Shown: positions 25,701 through 38,639, counted from the first letter of the stretch. The stretch: DNA of 64,000 nucleotides from Pyxicephalus adspersus (GCF_032062135.1 NC_092858.1:126077752-126141751), one strand, 5' to 3'. Numbers and translations are program-made. Notes: generated by a model not told the origin, from the sequence alone.

Positions 25701-28700
25701 CCATGGTGAGCCAAAGCATTCGGCCATGGCTCGACCGCAGTCCCATCCTCTTCCATTTAAGTGAATGGGACTGGTTGGGAACCATTTTTTGCATGCAGCT
25801 GTTGGAGATCATGACATGGTCCCTAACAGTAACATGTTTCTTTTGGCTGTGCAGTTGTCAAAAAATGTGTACCAAATCTGTTTGCCTGCAGTGCGATTTG
25901 CCTCTCCTAGCTGCGCAGTTTGATGTGCACACATAGGCTATCATCTGCACGGTTTGACAACATGGGTCAGAAAGGGCCCTTAATAGAATATATAAAACTT
26001 AGAAGCAACTTGGTCCAGCAGAGCATCATACCAAATCATCGAGGATCACAGCCTTAGGGCTGCTGGACAAATAGTCAGGAGGTATTTCTAAAAAATATCA
26101 TTGCCTTGTCAGTTTCTCCCAAGTGCCAATATAAAATTGAGACTAAGGAAAGGACCAGAGACACAGATGTGTGCATGGGAGGCCCTAATAGTATCTATAC
26201 ATTTACCCCCAAACTATGTTTTGTGGATTGACTGGATTATATTAAGCTTTGACTATTTCATAATTTATTTAAGCATTACGCGTCCATTTGAATTCCCGAT
26301 AGTTAGAAAATTTTTATAATTTTTAATGATTTTTTCACGGCTATAGAGTAATCTGTCTTTTAATACATTTGGAAACCAGGAAAATCTAAATGCTGAATAA
26401 TCCTTTTAGTAATGTTGAAGTCATATTGAAGTGGTTGACATTCAGAGCTATATAAATATATATGGATTAAATAGATGGCACAAAACAGATACAGCTGGTA
26501 ATTTGTATTGCTAGGTTGAGGTAACTGCATCTATCAGTGCGTCCTTTTATTAAATTAGTAGTGAGAGGGACATCCATATAAACATGACCAGCAAGATATG
26601 CCGAGAACATTAACCCATGGTTAGAAATCATATTTTGTAATTTATCAACAGCTCAACCTTGTTTTGCTCTTTTTGGAATTGAATAAGGATTGGTAAAACT
26701 GCTATAATTTTTTGGTTGGTATACTGAAAAAAAAAATCAGTGCTAACATTCACTTTTTGAACAAAGAACAGAACAAATATATTGCTCCAACTAACTAGTT
26801 AGATTGTTCAATATACACAGCCTATCCCACATTCCCTGTGAGCCTGTTAACATATAATAAGCCTGAACAGTACGTTTGGGTTGGCACTATTAGAATTTTT
26901 GCCTCAGTTTGGACAAACAAACATCAAACCAAATTGAGACAAATTTGAGCAAAACTATATCTGATATTTGATATCTATATCTGATCTCATATTTGGTGTG
27001 GTGCTCACTTTTAATCCCCTAACACTCAAAAACAGCAACAACTAATGTTGGCTTTTGACATTATAGTTAGTACCACTGTGACCATTCTTCACTGCTCCAA
27101 CTTTTTTTCCTAATTAAAGAAAAAACAAAACATTTCATTCAAAGTTTACGAGCTGACAATTGACAACAGCAGGCTGTCTATGTGTGTCACTGGTTGAATT
27201 ACCCTACCCAGTATGCATTAAATGAGTTAGCTTAGGTCCACCTCTGTTGGTATATCATTTTACCTATTACCACAATTCCATTTACTAAGCCTTTGCTCGT
27301 TAAACCTTACGTATATTCAAGTGCACAGGCACTTCTGTTTTTCAATAGCCTTGCAGTAATTCCTGGATATTTGTTTAATTTCACAGTATTATTTAAGGCA
27401 ATGAGCTACAATCATGGAAGTGCCCAAATCTATTAATATGCCATTTCAGTTGAAATTAAAGACAAACATTTAGCCTTGGACTGCATAATAATTCCTGGCT
27501 TTAAGCAGTTCCATCTTGTTTGTTAAATGTAATTTGTTCAGTTAAGAGCTAGTTGGAATTATGTTCTCCCATTTTAGTTTCCATTGCCTAGAAAAGATCA
27601 TAAATAGTCATGTTATGCTGTACAGGCTGTAAAGGCATGTAAATGTAATATGTACATCCTTATATAGCTCTCCTAGCTGCAAAATCATGTAATAATATCA
27701 TGCACTATTTATCAGTAATAGCACTGTAAAGTGAAAAAAAAAATATTAGCCCGTAATCTTTTTCACAGCAGTGAAACAGAAACATGTACTAGGGAAAATA
27801 TGTAGGATGCCATTTATCCTACCTCTGTCTAAAAACATCTGTATAAACAACTGATATACATTATTATACTATTATTATTAAGTTTTGAAAAGTATATCAT
27901 TTTTATTACTTTTATTCTTTTATTACTTTTATAAAGTGCCAACTTTAAAGTTCAATGTGCGACACTGTTCAATAAATAGGGGCTGCAGATGACAAACCTG
28001 TATTCATAGACGTACAATGGCACCTGAGGGGAGAAGGGTCCTGCCTAAACAAGTTTTGGTGGGGGAAATAAAGAATAGATAATTAGTAATGGTTAAGTGG
28101 AAGAGGTCGATGGGTAGGAAAGTTTAGGGGGTTGGGACAGGGGAAGGGGTTCCAGGGAGCAGCTCTATGATACTCCTAAAGTCCTACTTGTAGAGGAAGC
28201 CAATAGCAGTTCATTGAAGGAAAGTAGAGATACTTTTAGCTGCTTTTGTGATCTAGGCACTCAGATAGCAGGGTTAGATTGGTGGCATTACTTTTTTCCT
28301 TGTATTTGCCTAATACAGTTTGGTTACCAGTCTACACCACCCTCATGACTGGTATATCCAATCACTTATGGAGCCATCCCTCCTGTTAGTATGTTCAGGA
28401 ATGGAGATAGCATTATGTAATGAAATACAGCATGACTGGTTTAAAATGTGGCCCATCACTATCTCTCTCTGGCGGTGCTTGTTCATTGAGTTATGGAAGT
28501 TAGATTAAGACATATATAAGGTAGCTGCATGTAAAAATACAGCTGATGACTGTTTATTAAATAAACTACATTGTGTTTTTTTTGTGTCTAGAGTTTATCT
28601 TAAACTCACTTTTCCATATTTGCATAATGATAAATGATATATAATGATATTATAAACTTAAATGTACAGGATTATTGCAGATATTGTCACTAGAGACAAA

Positions 28701-31700
28701 ACAAAATTTTATATAGTGGCACTTATATACAGGAGGACTAGATAGAGTTAGAGGTAACGTATAGGTGAATACATGAATTAAAAGGTATAAATGAAGGCAT
28801 ACAAGTAAACTAATTCATAAGAAGACCTCAGTTAAACTCAATGAGTAAATGCACAAGATAGAATGACACATTACACAATGCTTTCATATATTCTATGTAT
28901 CACAGCATGTATCAATCTAATAAGCAGGTATCATCCTAGAAGATTTTATTTAAATTGAAACAGGAAAATGTACAAAAATATTTCTTGCCTCTTGGCTAAA
29001 CACATGTATTAAATCTGGCATCCAAAATATTATTGGTATGGCTGTGCTCAAAAATCAATGGATTTGTTTCCAGACAAACCTCAGGCTGTAACTGAGCTGA
29101 ATGTTAAATTAGAACATATTATATTTATATGCATCAAGCGTTCTTGGGAAAAATAGAAATTATAATTTTATGCAGTGCAAAGTGTATTGTTATATGTATA
29201 TACAATGATATGTAACAAAAGAAGCAGTGTTAGTAATTGATTTTTATCTTTATAAAAACTTGATGTCCATTTGTACATCCAAAAGATATGTGCTGTATTT
29301 ATATTAGTTATGGCCAAACCTAATTTGAAAAACTTGATAGGAGTCATTTCACTGGACTAATGAACAGCTGATAGGTTTACCATGCAAATGCCAGCTTGGC
29401 ACTGCTATATTTACCATTGATTCTTTGCAGCCCGGGGATCCTGTTTAGTTGCCACCAGATTCCACTGTACACTATTGAGCTCTGAAGGAAGGAACAAACG
29501 AATGTGCCCCATGTCTGGAAGAGCCTTCTTTGCACCTCCCCTCAAAATTTGGGTTCAGGGAAACATTGTTAAATTTGATACATGTACCAATGCCTACAAT
29601 CAAGCCACAAGCTTTATTCCCTAAACCTGTACAAAGTTATTTTTAATATATTCCCCTTTGTAAAGTCCAAATCTCTAACATTAATTATGGGCTCTGAAAG
29701 ACAAAATTGCTTTGTTATATGTACTCTAATTAATAATTTTGGACCCTGAAATAATACTGTGTCAAAGACAATCCATTACATTTATCGAAAAACTGCAACT
29801 GCATGGGATCCAATGAACAGGTTGTTATGTTTGTAATGCCAACCCTATGCTAAAAAGTTCCCTGTATTTTTAGAATCAATAGATCTGGTTACATTACCCC
29901 CTGGCCGTAATCCAGAGTGTGGCTCGGGGTGAAATTTCATTACAAAAAGTGGTAACCCCACACATCTATTTCCACTTGGTGATGCCCAGCCAGCATCTGC
30001 GTCCCCTGGACTCACATCCCCACATGTGAATGTTGGAGATGAGAGGCCAGGGTATGCAGATGTGTCGGGAAGTGGGACCACCCCCAAACCAATTTGACAT
30101 TTAAAAATACTAAAATGTTCATACCGCCAGGGAGGTTAACAGATTATAGAAGTGGATAGCTTATTCCTGTATATAATAACAATGGTTAATGTTACCTATA
30201 GAAAAGTGAAATGCATTTGAACCCTAATTCTCAATATGCATGTTTTATTACAGCTGGTACATAAAACCCACACTTCTACTATGATCATAGGCAAAAAAAA
30301 GGGAACTATCATTCCAGTCTACAATAAGAAATACAAGAGTTGACAAACCCAAAGGCCAATTTAAACCAGGGTTTAATGTTATTCCTTTTTTTATTGTAGG
30401 TATCCAGTGAATGTGGATCAAGCTCCTCATCTTGCAGCCCTGAGTGGAATGAGTCTGACTTTAGTGGAAGTCAAAGTGGTAAGAGGAAAATGTTATAATT
30501 CATATTATTAAACTTCCTTTCAGTGGGGGAAAACATTTTTGTACCTGTAGACAGCTGTGTGTGGTACACTTGATATGCTAAAAAATGGCCTAGGTTAAAG
30601 TCCATTTAAATTATATGCTATATTATCCTTATAAACATGTTACATGTTATATCATCAGACTCAGCCATCACCTGCACAATCTTCAGGAAGTACATTGTAA
30701 GTGACCTTTTCATATGGTTTGTGTAAATATGGCTGCAGAGAAATAGAAAGAAGTTCAACAAAACACTATTACCTACCTATTGTCCAGTTCTCTTGTTAGG
30801 ACAACTCCCATCCATTGACACTAAACCTATCTGCTCCATTCTTCTACCAGATCTGAAAATCTTAACTTTGGAGCTTACATAGGGTTAGTTTCTTCTTCCT
30901 TCTCCTCCATTATTATTAATATTATTATTAAACAGGATTTATATAGCGCAAACATATTACGCAGTGCTGTACATTAAAAAGGGATGCTCAGATTGACTAA
31001 GTATTCACAGAGGGCATTGACAGAGCCACAGAACAGCTACGGAATGTAGAAAAGCTGAGTTTTAGAAGGGGATACCTGTAACTTTGCCCCAAATAAGGAT
31101 GTTAGAAATTCCCAATAAAGATAACTTTATTGGAGTGGATTTTATTACTTTTGTTGTACGAGTAAACAGTATTAGTGATATTTAGCCTACTTGATTATAC
31201 ATATTGATTGATTATATATTGATTTGATTGATTGATTATATATACAACTGACTGTAAATTCATCTTTAAAGTTTTTATGAAGAAGGATTCTAAATTATGC
31301 CTAAAACATAAGTTTTTATACCGTCCGTCTTTACTCTTGAAAAGTAATATAACCTATATATGCAGCAATACTCACAACATTCCCTTAAGGATTCCAATTC
31401 AACGCTATCTCTCTATAAACTTTCTTATTAATAACAGCAAAGAAAAGTTAAAGCTCATATAAAGTATTACAAAAAAGAACGACATGTGTAAATAATTGAG
31501 AGAGTCCATGGACTTTATATTCATGCAGAGTCAGATCTGAACAGATTTGCATGAAGTGTAAATGAATTGTTTTTCTAACAAAGGTCAAAAATCTGTACTT
31601 TATGTTAATGGATTAAATAAGAACAGAAATCCCTTCAGGCCCTCAGATTCTGCATTACAAATTATATGCACTGTTTAAAAAATCACATGCCCCCAATAAA

Positions 31701-33241
31701 TGGTTTGTGAAGGTCATATTTGCAGTAATATACACTGCAGAGTGCCAGCCAAAGAACAAAAGACCATTAAAGTTTTAGCTGTTTGTTCAAGCAATGTGAC
31801 CCAACAAAGAGAACATGTGGAGTATTAAAAGGCCACATCCAATGCACAACAAATGGACATTTCCCAATAGTGGCTACACATTACAATTCCTAATCATAAG
31901 CCTTTCTGTATTCAAACAATTTGTTTAACATGATTTTCAAGATTATCTATATTTCTAAACCACTGGTAAAACTTTTGATTCTTTTTACTTTAAAATAAAT
32001 GAATAAATAAATGAAAAAAAATTCTTCCTTTATATATATTTCTTGATGTGACTGACTAATGGGGGGTGAACTATGGGAGGATGTTGTGAAATATAGCAAA
32101 GGGGAATGAATACAAATAGCCAATCATGTGTAAAAGTTTTTTTTTCTAAAATAGCTTTCTTGCCCATGACTTGATGACTGAAATGAACAAATGTTTAATT
32201 TACTATTCTTTGCCTCATTTCACACTCTAGGAAATCAGATCCATACAACAGCATTGCATAACCAAATATGATTTTCAGTCAATTTAACTTTTTTCAGCTT
32301 GGTAACTGAATTTTCATATTGTTTGTGCAGTGTATATAAAACATTTATTATATAAATACCTGATTGCTTGCATTCAGAATCCCTTTCTCTGAATGAAACT
32401 GTGTACATCTAGCAGAGCAGTGAGACAATCCTATGGCTCAATAATATCATATAAATTCGGGTTTGAGCTAAAGATCTCTGTGAACAATATTTTTTTTGTT
32501 AGAAATAAAATAGGTTCACATTTAAAGCAAACCTATCAGTCCACATTACCAAAGGTAATAGACAATACACACACACTGTTCTAAATGAATATTCCAGCTG
32601 CTTTAAATAATGCAAAAATGTCAGAACTGTTTCTTGTAATATGTGCAAATAACTATGTAAAGAGATCAAATGAATCACATTCAGGAAATCTTTTTTGTTC
32701 ATGTTATCTTCTCGTGTAACTCTGTGTTATGTGAGACTTTCTAAAGCTATAACATTTAGATAATATCAAAATCTGAGTCCATAATGAGTAGGACAACCTT
32801 ACTAGGAAAAATTAAAAACTATATTCAAAAGTAAAAAATGTTGCATGTTTTATAAGTCATCAAAACAAAGTTAAGCTAGTTCATAATTATTAATTTCATA
32901 TGTATATCCTGTAAAAGCTTTCAATAAAATGGAAGAACAGAGTAGTCAACCTGGTTTTAGAAATTATTTTAAGGTAATGACAAAAGTTAACAAAAAGTTA
33001 ACATTTTTATCAGGTATAAGTTGAGGTAAACTATTTATTCTCAAAGTGTAGTGGCGTGTCTATTGAGTGCATGTTTGCCATCATTCTAGAATTCTAATTT
33101 CTTGTGGTTTCTCTTGCAGAAAATCTTTTAAGTGATGATTCCTCAGAGCAACGTGACATGAGTTCCTTGACTTCAATCGTTGACAGCATCACATCTGGAG
33201 AGGTGTCTATAAACTATCCTGAGCAGCATATCGGAAACTAA
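22220..33241 (+). CDS. myog: Myogenin (three exons joined: 22220-22726, 30400-30478, 33120-33241)
   Basis: Myogenin is a nuclear basic helix-loop-helix transcription factor that pairs with E proteins on E-boxes and drives terminal muscle differentiation. The joined exons give 235 residues plus stop TAA (33239-33241); human myogenin has 224. Residues 1-30 begin [17 protein letters not shown] as in other myogenins. A His/Cys-rich motif with Trp78 ([10 protein letters not shown], residues 71-80) is the site used for Pbx/Meis contact in this family. The bHLH spans about 91-142, with the myogenic Ala96-Thr97 pair and Lys106 that set muscle specificity; Thr97 matches the threonine phosphorylated by PKC in mammals. 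The C-terminal helix-III motif LTSIVDSIT lies at 212-220. The paralogues myod, myf5 and myf6 are excluded by the loop ([12 protein letters not shown]) and helix-2 wording. The start ATG has A at -3 and G at +4, with an in-frame stop at 22205-22207. No frameshift or missing key residue is seen. Extra length relative to human falls mostly in residues 31-68. Confidence 0.97.
24141..24297 (+). repeat. LINE/SINE 3' tail in intron 1
   Basis: Begins tgattgtaagctctacaag, then cagggtcctctt, tgtacagtgcagcattat and gacgctttataaata, ending in TTATTATTAAT. It is a more decayed copy of the tail at 8346-8530. Confidence 0.75.
25684..25981. repeat. Possible MITE in intron 1
   Basis: The ends are short inverted copies: left taagggctatttc and right, in reverse, taagggccctttc. 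About 300 bases long, no coding capacity and no clear target duplication, so the superfamily is open. This end wording is common among frog hAT-like MITEs. Confidence 0.5.
27861..28056 (-). repeat. Reversed LINE/SINE tail in intron 1
   Basis: Starts with TATTATTATTA, then ataaagtgcc, caataaataggggctgcaga, gacaaacctgt and agaagggtcctgc, the reverse of the 8346 tail type. It lies antisense within the myog transcript. Confidence 0.65.
30400..30478 (+). CDS. myog: myog coding exon 2
   Basis: 79 bases, entered in phase 0 after an acceptor ttattgtag and left in phase 1 at a strong donor gtaaga (30479). It encodes residues 170-195 and the first base of codon 196: a serine-rich stretch with the conserved SSEC and CSPEW words of vertebrate myogenins. 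Confidence 0.93.
30479..33119 (+). other. myog: myog intron 2 (about 2.6 kb)
   Basis: Bounded by GTAAGA at 30479 and tctcttgcag at 33110-33119. It contains a reversed LINE/SINE tail near 30909-31035 and AT-rich DNA without recognised exons. It is several times longer than in mammals. Confidence 0.85.
30909..31035 (-). repeat. Reversed LINE/SINE tail in intron 2
   Basis: Begins with ATTATTATT units, then aaacaggatttatatagcgc, aaacatattacgcagtgctg and tacattaaa, a clear reverse match to the tail at 8346-8530. The part after about 31000 has lost similarity. Confidence 0.75.
33120..33241 (+). CDS. myog: myog coding exon 3 with stop
   Basis: 122 coding bases completing codon 196 and encoding residues 197-235, then TAA. 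It includes LLSDDSSEQ and the helix-III motif [10 protein letters not shown], which is the most conserved C-terminal feature of myogenins. The tail reads [12 protein letters not shown], equivalent to the human C-terminal end but diverged. Confidence 0.94.
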
Positions 33242-33535
33242 AGAATTATGCACAATGTTGTTTGTGGATCTTCCTGTAAGCTAATAGCACACTGGAAGTA
33301 ACATATTATGGACCGATTCTTGTAGCACTGTTGTCTGATAAAATGACTTAGAAATGAATTCTCCTATCAATAACACCATCAATGTTTGGTGGTACAGGGT
33401 ATTAAATGACTTAGGAGGTCATTGGAGGGATATGGGTTAATGTATTCAAAACCAAAATCTTTTCAATAAGTTTTGTCCAACCTAGTCTTTAAGGTACAGA
33501 TATCTAAAAATAAAGCTTGTCTATTGTTCACATAG
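33242..33535 (+). other. myog: Minimal myog 3' untranslated region
   Basis: From the stop codon to about 20 bases past the first AATAAA (33509-33514). If that signal is used, the mRNA would be about 1.05-1.1 kb before the poly-A tail. Later signals could extend it. Confidence 0.5.
33509..33514 (+). terminator. Candidate polyadenylation signal 1 of myog
   Basis: AATAAA 268 bases after the stop codon, followed by a T/GT-containing stretch (gcttgtctattgttc). It is the nearest canonical signal. Confidence 0.5.
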
Positions 33536-34232
33536 AGAGAGACTGAGAAGTGAAACTCACACCACTGGCCAACGTCTAGTGCATTTTAGGTTTATTTTCT
33601 AGAAAAGTTTTTCTTCTAAGCTGAATGATCTAAGCATTAGTGGTACAAAATCAGGCTTGGAGATCTTTGAGTTTATAAGCTTGATCAATATTTTCTTCTT
33701 GCAGTAGATTATTTCAATCATCTTTTGATGCAGTGATGTATTAAAATTACTATTTGCTGTCATCAATAATTGCCCAGAGGAAGTTGGTATGTAATGGATT
33801 CCATGCAAAGCAGACTTTCCATCTCAGGAAAGTGAATTATTCCACCTTCCCTTGATCATGTCTTCGGGGACATTTTGGTCTCAGTTAGTCTGTAATTACA
33901 GATTAGTACTGGTGGAAATGATTCTGGCAGGCTGCTGCTTGGGGTCCTTTTTATAGGAAGAGATGTGATGTGCCTGGGTTAGCTATGCTGGACATAGTCG
34001 GAGAGGCATCATAAATGCTCCAATACTAGCAGTGCTCTTTTGATTTCCCCTATATTTCTTGGATTTTAAGTACCAAATAACACTCTTCCTTCAGAAGAAT
34101 GAAATTACGGTTACTGATCCTAGGAGTTTATTCCACACAAAAGGCGCCCATCATTTGTTTTACACATCGCAAGCTAAATTTTTGGAACACATTGTCATTG
34201 GTGTAATTTTCACACACAAAACAATGAGGTTG

Positions 34233-34238
34233 AATAAA
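34233..34238 (+). terminator. Candidate polyadenylation signal 2
   Basis: AATAAA about 1 kb after the stop codon, just before a MITE. The downstream part is not strongly GT-rich, so use is doubtful. Confidence 0.25.
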
Positions 34239-34243
34239 GATAT

Positions 34244-34665
34244 TTAGGCTTAGTTCACTAATGCTTAGTCTACTCGGACATTTCCCCCAGCGTTTAACCT
34301 GAGGCTTTTAAAGCCCATGTTTGAAATCCCCATGCATTCCAACGGACTAATCTACACTAGGACGTTTACTTGTGGCACGTTTAAGAGCTTTATCCTAAAC
34401 GTTGCTTGCAACGTTTAAAAAATAAAAGGCTGGGTTAAAGCTGGAAACGCCCAAAAAACGCAGGAAAAAGCGGGTAAATGCTTTCCTACATTTTCCCGTG
34501 TTTCAAGCACTTAAAATGCAAATTAGGTAAAAACCCGGGGAAAAATGGCATAGGCGTTTTCCAGCGTTTTAAAGGCAAGCTTTAAAACGCTAATAAAAGT
34601 GCATAAAAACACAATAGGAATGTTTACATGTGTTTTTAAAAACGTCCGTGTAGACCCAGCCTTAA
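34244..34665. repeat. MITE downstream of myog
   Basis: The ends are imperfect inverted copies: left ttaggcttagttcacta, right in reverse ttaaggctgggtctacac. The interior is rich in aacgttt, gcgtttt and aaaacgc words in both orientations, which is typical of frog and fish hAT-like MITEs. No coding capacity. Confidence 0.65.
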
Positions 34666-36345
34666 GGGAATTTTCACTTAGCTTAGTAGATGAAATAATG
34701 CTCTGCTTACTTCAGCCATTCAGTCATGTGCAAGCAGAAATCATGTTTTCTTATTTTAACATATGTCTGCATGTGATTGTGTATCTTTTCAAGGTGAATT
34801 TTAATTTGCAAAAGGATAATTAATTATATTAAAGAACAGTTCTTTTAGTAAATTAACCCCAATTTAACTAAATATATTAATTCATGAAAAAATGTTTGAC
34901 TCATGTGATGCGTCCCTTGACTTGACCTAGGCCAAATGTTTACAGTAGTATACCGTAATCTTAGATAATTGTGTGTATTACCATAGTGTTTAAACAGTTT
35001 CTGTTACTTTGACCCAAGTTTAGTGCAAAATGACAAGTTCTCTTGTAAGATGGACCCACCACCTGCTTATACCTTTACTACACTCCCTCACCACTCCATT
35101 GTCCCCCAGTAACCAATTCCTCATGCATGGAGGAGCTTTTAACGTACCCCAGGGACTCCTGGATCTTACAGTTCAGGGGAACCTTGCTAAGTATCAGTAT
35201 ATAAGGTAGTATAAGGTAAGTATCAGTAGGTGGTGGGGTTCTTCTTACAACAGAGCTTGACTTGTTTTCTTCACTTCTCTATAACTTGTTGTCTGCTATA
35301 TTATAGATAAAGTTTCACTCACAGCTTGGAAGACTTACTTTTCATAAATGCACTATGTGGACTATTTTGATGATTTTAATTTATATCTGCTCGTAATTAC
35401 CTGAGATAAGAAAAGTGAAAACAAAGATACCTTAGGCGTAATTGACAGTTTTAACACGAGTGAGGAACTTTATTTTCGGCATTTCAAATTGCATTGGACT
35501 CATTGGCACTAAAAATAATGTCACGTTAAATAAAAGGGATCCTTATCTTGGTGTGCTGTGTTTAGAAATCGAGCCTCTTGTGGTGAAATTACATTTTTAT
35601 CCTATGTACGGAACCCTTTCAATGTAGGATAGCACTGAGGGATGGTGGGTTTCCTGCATGAAAATCCCTAAATGTATAAGCACTTCACAAGTTCTGCTGT
35701 GAATAGAACTTACAAAATACTGTTTCTAGTATAAAGAAATCCTTAGGATATGCGTTGGACAGCTTTTCCTACAAAAACTTAAACAAAAAGTCCTAACTGA
35801 TAATGATTAATTACTGTTTTATAAATTAATGTTATAATTAATATTATTATTATTAATATTCCTTGCTCCATATTTAAGAAACTGGCCTTAAATGTTGCCA
35901 TGATAACTCATAATTATTTAATTAAATTATTAAATTAAATATGACTACACCTAATTAATTTAAAATAAAGAGAAGTCAATTTAACTTTATTTAAAACTCA
36001 ACCCAGGTTATATTTATTATTAATATCCTTAAGGAGTATAATTAAACATCATGAAGTTATTACAAATATAAATTATGGTTTGGACAACCTTAAAAAAACT
36101 TCATATAAATTCCATCTTTTGGTATCAGATTTTTTTGTATTATATTTTCATAGCCATTTTTATCAAAGGGGTGTGATTTATATAAAGTGATGTGGTTTAA
36201 ATCAATTTTTTTGTATTGTTCACTGGGGCCAATGGGTTTTTACTGATTGCTGTATTGTTTGACCAACTTTAGTGTAACAGCCTTTTTTTTATAAATGTGT
36301 GGGTTTGCCTTTTTTATTTTTGCTAACTTATTTGTATGTTTTTTT
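34666..36345. other. Intergenic or long 3' untranslated DNA
   Basis: AT-rich; the part 35810-36030 is dominated by TTAAT and ATTATT words. No exon recognised. If the signal at 36346 is used by myog this would be transcribed. Confidence 0.4.
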
Positions 36346-36351
36346 AATAAA
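36346..36351 (+). terminator. Candidate distal polyadenylation signal
   Basis: AATAAA within tttttaataaagattg, preceded by T-rich sequence and followed by ttgattatacattgtgttgt, a better GT-rich downstream context than the earlier signals. Its use by myog would imply a 3' untranslated region of about 3.1 kb. Confidence 0.35.
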
Positions 36352-36580
36352 GATTGTTTGATTATACATTGTGTTGTAGCCACTGATTTAAACCATGTAA
36401 TATATAAGTCTCACACATAACATAGCAAAGCGGAGGTTCTGGCTAGAGGTAAAAATATAGGTTCAATTGTACAATAAAGCCCTGCACTTTGCTCTGGGTG
36501 GCATGATCTGGGGGGGGGGTACAAAGTAATCAATTATAACTATTTCTGTAGTTGCAGTAAATGAATAAAGCTAAAACACT

Positions 36581-36792
36581 GGGTCTGATTTATTAAAGCT
36601 CTCCAAGACCGGAGAGTATCAGTGAACCTGGGTGATCCATAATATCTGGAACAGATCTGGTCCAGGACTGAAATCATTTGCTAACAAATAGCAAATGATT
36701 TTAAGAAATCCATTCCAGGTTTGCTGGATCACCCAGATTCACTAATGAAACTGTATGCTCTCCAGCCTTGGAGAGTTGTAATAAATCAGGCT
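36581..36792. repeat. Palindromic MITE, family A, copy 3
   Basis: Left gggtctgatttattaaagct, right agagttgtaataaatcagg, with caggtttgctggatcaccca in the right half as in copy 2. It also has a central 11-12 base inverted pair (aatcatttgct and agcaaatgatt) around 36670-36700. Confidence 0.85.
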
Positions 36793-36884
36793 TCCTGTGT
36801 TTAGTGTATGAAAAATGTATGGGTGAAAAATTGTGGCAGGAGAGCCGAGGGTATAATGCAATTGCCACTTGGTTTGGCTTAAGT

Positions 36885-37130
36885 TTGGTATACATGCTGG
36901 ATAATTCTGACGTGTAAAAATTTTACAAGTGTACAACAGTCCCTGACATTGTTCATAAATTCACCATGGCCACTTGCTAATTCTCTCCTCTCTCCATTTA
37001 ACAAAACAGTGATGTGTGAACGTCACACATTTGTTTAACTGTCACTGGAAATGATGACGAAAGATTGTTTACAGCAACAGTCATCTGATGCCCGTCAGAC
37101 ATCTGAACAACACTTTAAAGTGCATGCAAA
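36885..37130. repeat. Palindromic MITE, family B, copy 2
   Basis: The right half (gaaagattgtttacagcaac then agtcatctgatg) is similar to the right half of 2050-2340. The left end near 36889 reads ggtatacatgctggataatt. The borders are approximate. Confidence 0.45.
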
Positions 37131-37999
37131 GATAATTGTTTTTATTTAGTTTGAAATAAAGTAGGGAATCATTAGACCTCGGTGTCCCTGCTTGGGGGAT
37201 TCACTCACATTGTCATTTAGGGGAAAACCAACATTTTGAGCTGCCAGCGGAGCAATAGGTGAAGAAAAAGAAACTTTAATTGGGAGACCTGCTCTGAGGA
37301 CAACTGTCTGGGATGAAAATGTTTACTTTGGAGGGATTTCCTTATTTTCTGTTGTGTCTTTAGAATAGGAAGTAACGGGAAATACCTCCAGGGGTAAAGC
37401 CAACAAAAAAAAATAATGTCTTATTCCTTTTCTTTACTATACAAAACTAAAATAACATTTTTTGGCTGGATGGACATTTTAAGTTACTAGATATTAGTAA
37501 GGTTTATATAGAAAATTCTTGCATTACCATCACAATTATTGTTTTCAAGTTTTTTATTTTTTTTTCCAGGCACTAGAATATATCAATTTGTATATATATA
37601 TATATATATCTTTGTACCCTGTCCAGCTGATGCAGTAGTTAAATAAAATAAGGTAAACACACAGAAGGGTAATACTGAAGTAACTCAATCACCATTGGAG
37701 CTAAGCCGTAAGATGAAGCTGGCTGTCAGTTAGTGGTATGTGTCAACTATAACAAGGGGCTTCCAGTTTGCACGCTGATATGTGAACTTCCTCAATCAAT
37801 AAACATTACTGAACCTTCCTAGAACATTCACTAAATTTCCACCCTGTTAACCCCTGAAAGGACTGAAGGCTTAGGGTGTCAATAACCTACTAAGCATGCT
37901 TTAGGGCTTGTACAACAACATTACAAAAAACAATCTAAATTGCTTCTTAATGTACAGAATACTAAACGCTGAACTTACACTGCTAAATAGAAGCAAGTC
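37131..37999. other. Intergenic DNA with a TA microsatellite
   Basis: No exon recognised. It contains a (TA)n tract at 37591-37609. Confidence 0.5.

Positions 38000-38041
<42 letters not shown>
38000..38041. repeat. (TA)n microsatellite, left of Tc1 relic
   Basis: An almost uninterrupted TA run with one CA interruption. Together with the run at 38643-38676 it brackets a Tc1/mariner relic. Confidence 0.95.
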
Positions 38042-38043
<2 letters not shown>

Positions 38044-38045
38044 TT

Positions 38046-38639
38046 ATAAATTCTCTGACCACTTTATTAGTTACTCCTTGCTAGTAACCCTTTTTGCCTT
38101 TATAATTCCTGAAGGCAGAAATTCAACAAGATGCTGGAAACATTCCCCAGGGATTGTGTTTTTATTGACATAATAGTATCACAAAGTTCCTGCAGAATTG
38201 TCAACTGCACATCAGTGATACGCATCTCCCGTTCCATCACATCTATTAGCGGAGGTCATTTGAGTGAACTCAATGTCATGTACAAGAAACCAGTTTGAGA
38301 TGATTTTAGATTTGTAACATGGGCATTATCCCACTGGAAGTAGCCATGAGAACATGGGATGGACATGGTCAGCAACTATACTATGGTGGCATTTACACAA
38401 TGCTCACTTGGTAATAAGGGGGCCCAACTGTGCCAAAAAAATATCCCCTGAACTATTACACCCCCACCAGCCTTCCCACTCATACAAGACAGGATGGATC
38501 CAGGTTTCATGTTGTTGACACCAAATTTTGACCTTTCTCAGCGTGTTGTGCATTCAGAGATGGCTATGCCTATTGACAATGCCTACATGTCTGAATGCAT
38601 TTGGTTGCTTTTGATTGACTATTGGATATTAGAATTATT

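Larger units (their letters stand above)
22727..30399 (+). other. myog: myog intron 1 (about 7.7 kb)
   Basis: Bounded by GT at 22727 and a pyrimidine-rich tract ending ttattgtag at 30399. It holds a forward LINE/SINE tail near 24141-24297, a MITE near 25684-25981, a reversed tail near 27861-28056 and otherwise AT-rich unassigned DNA. Mammalian Myog intron 1 is under 1 kb, so this one is strongly expanded. No nested gene is recognised. Confidence 0.85.
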
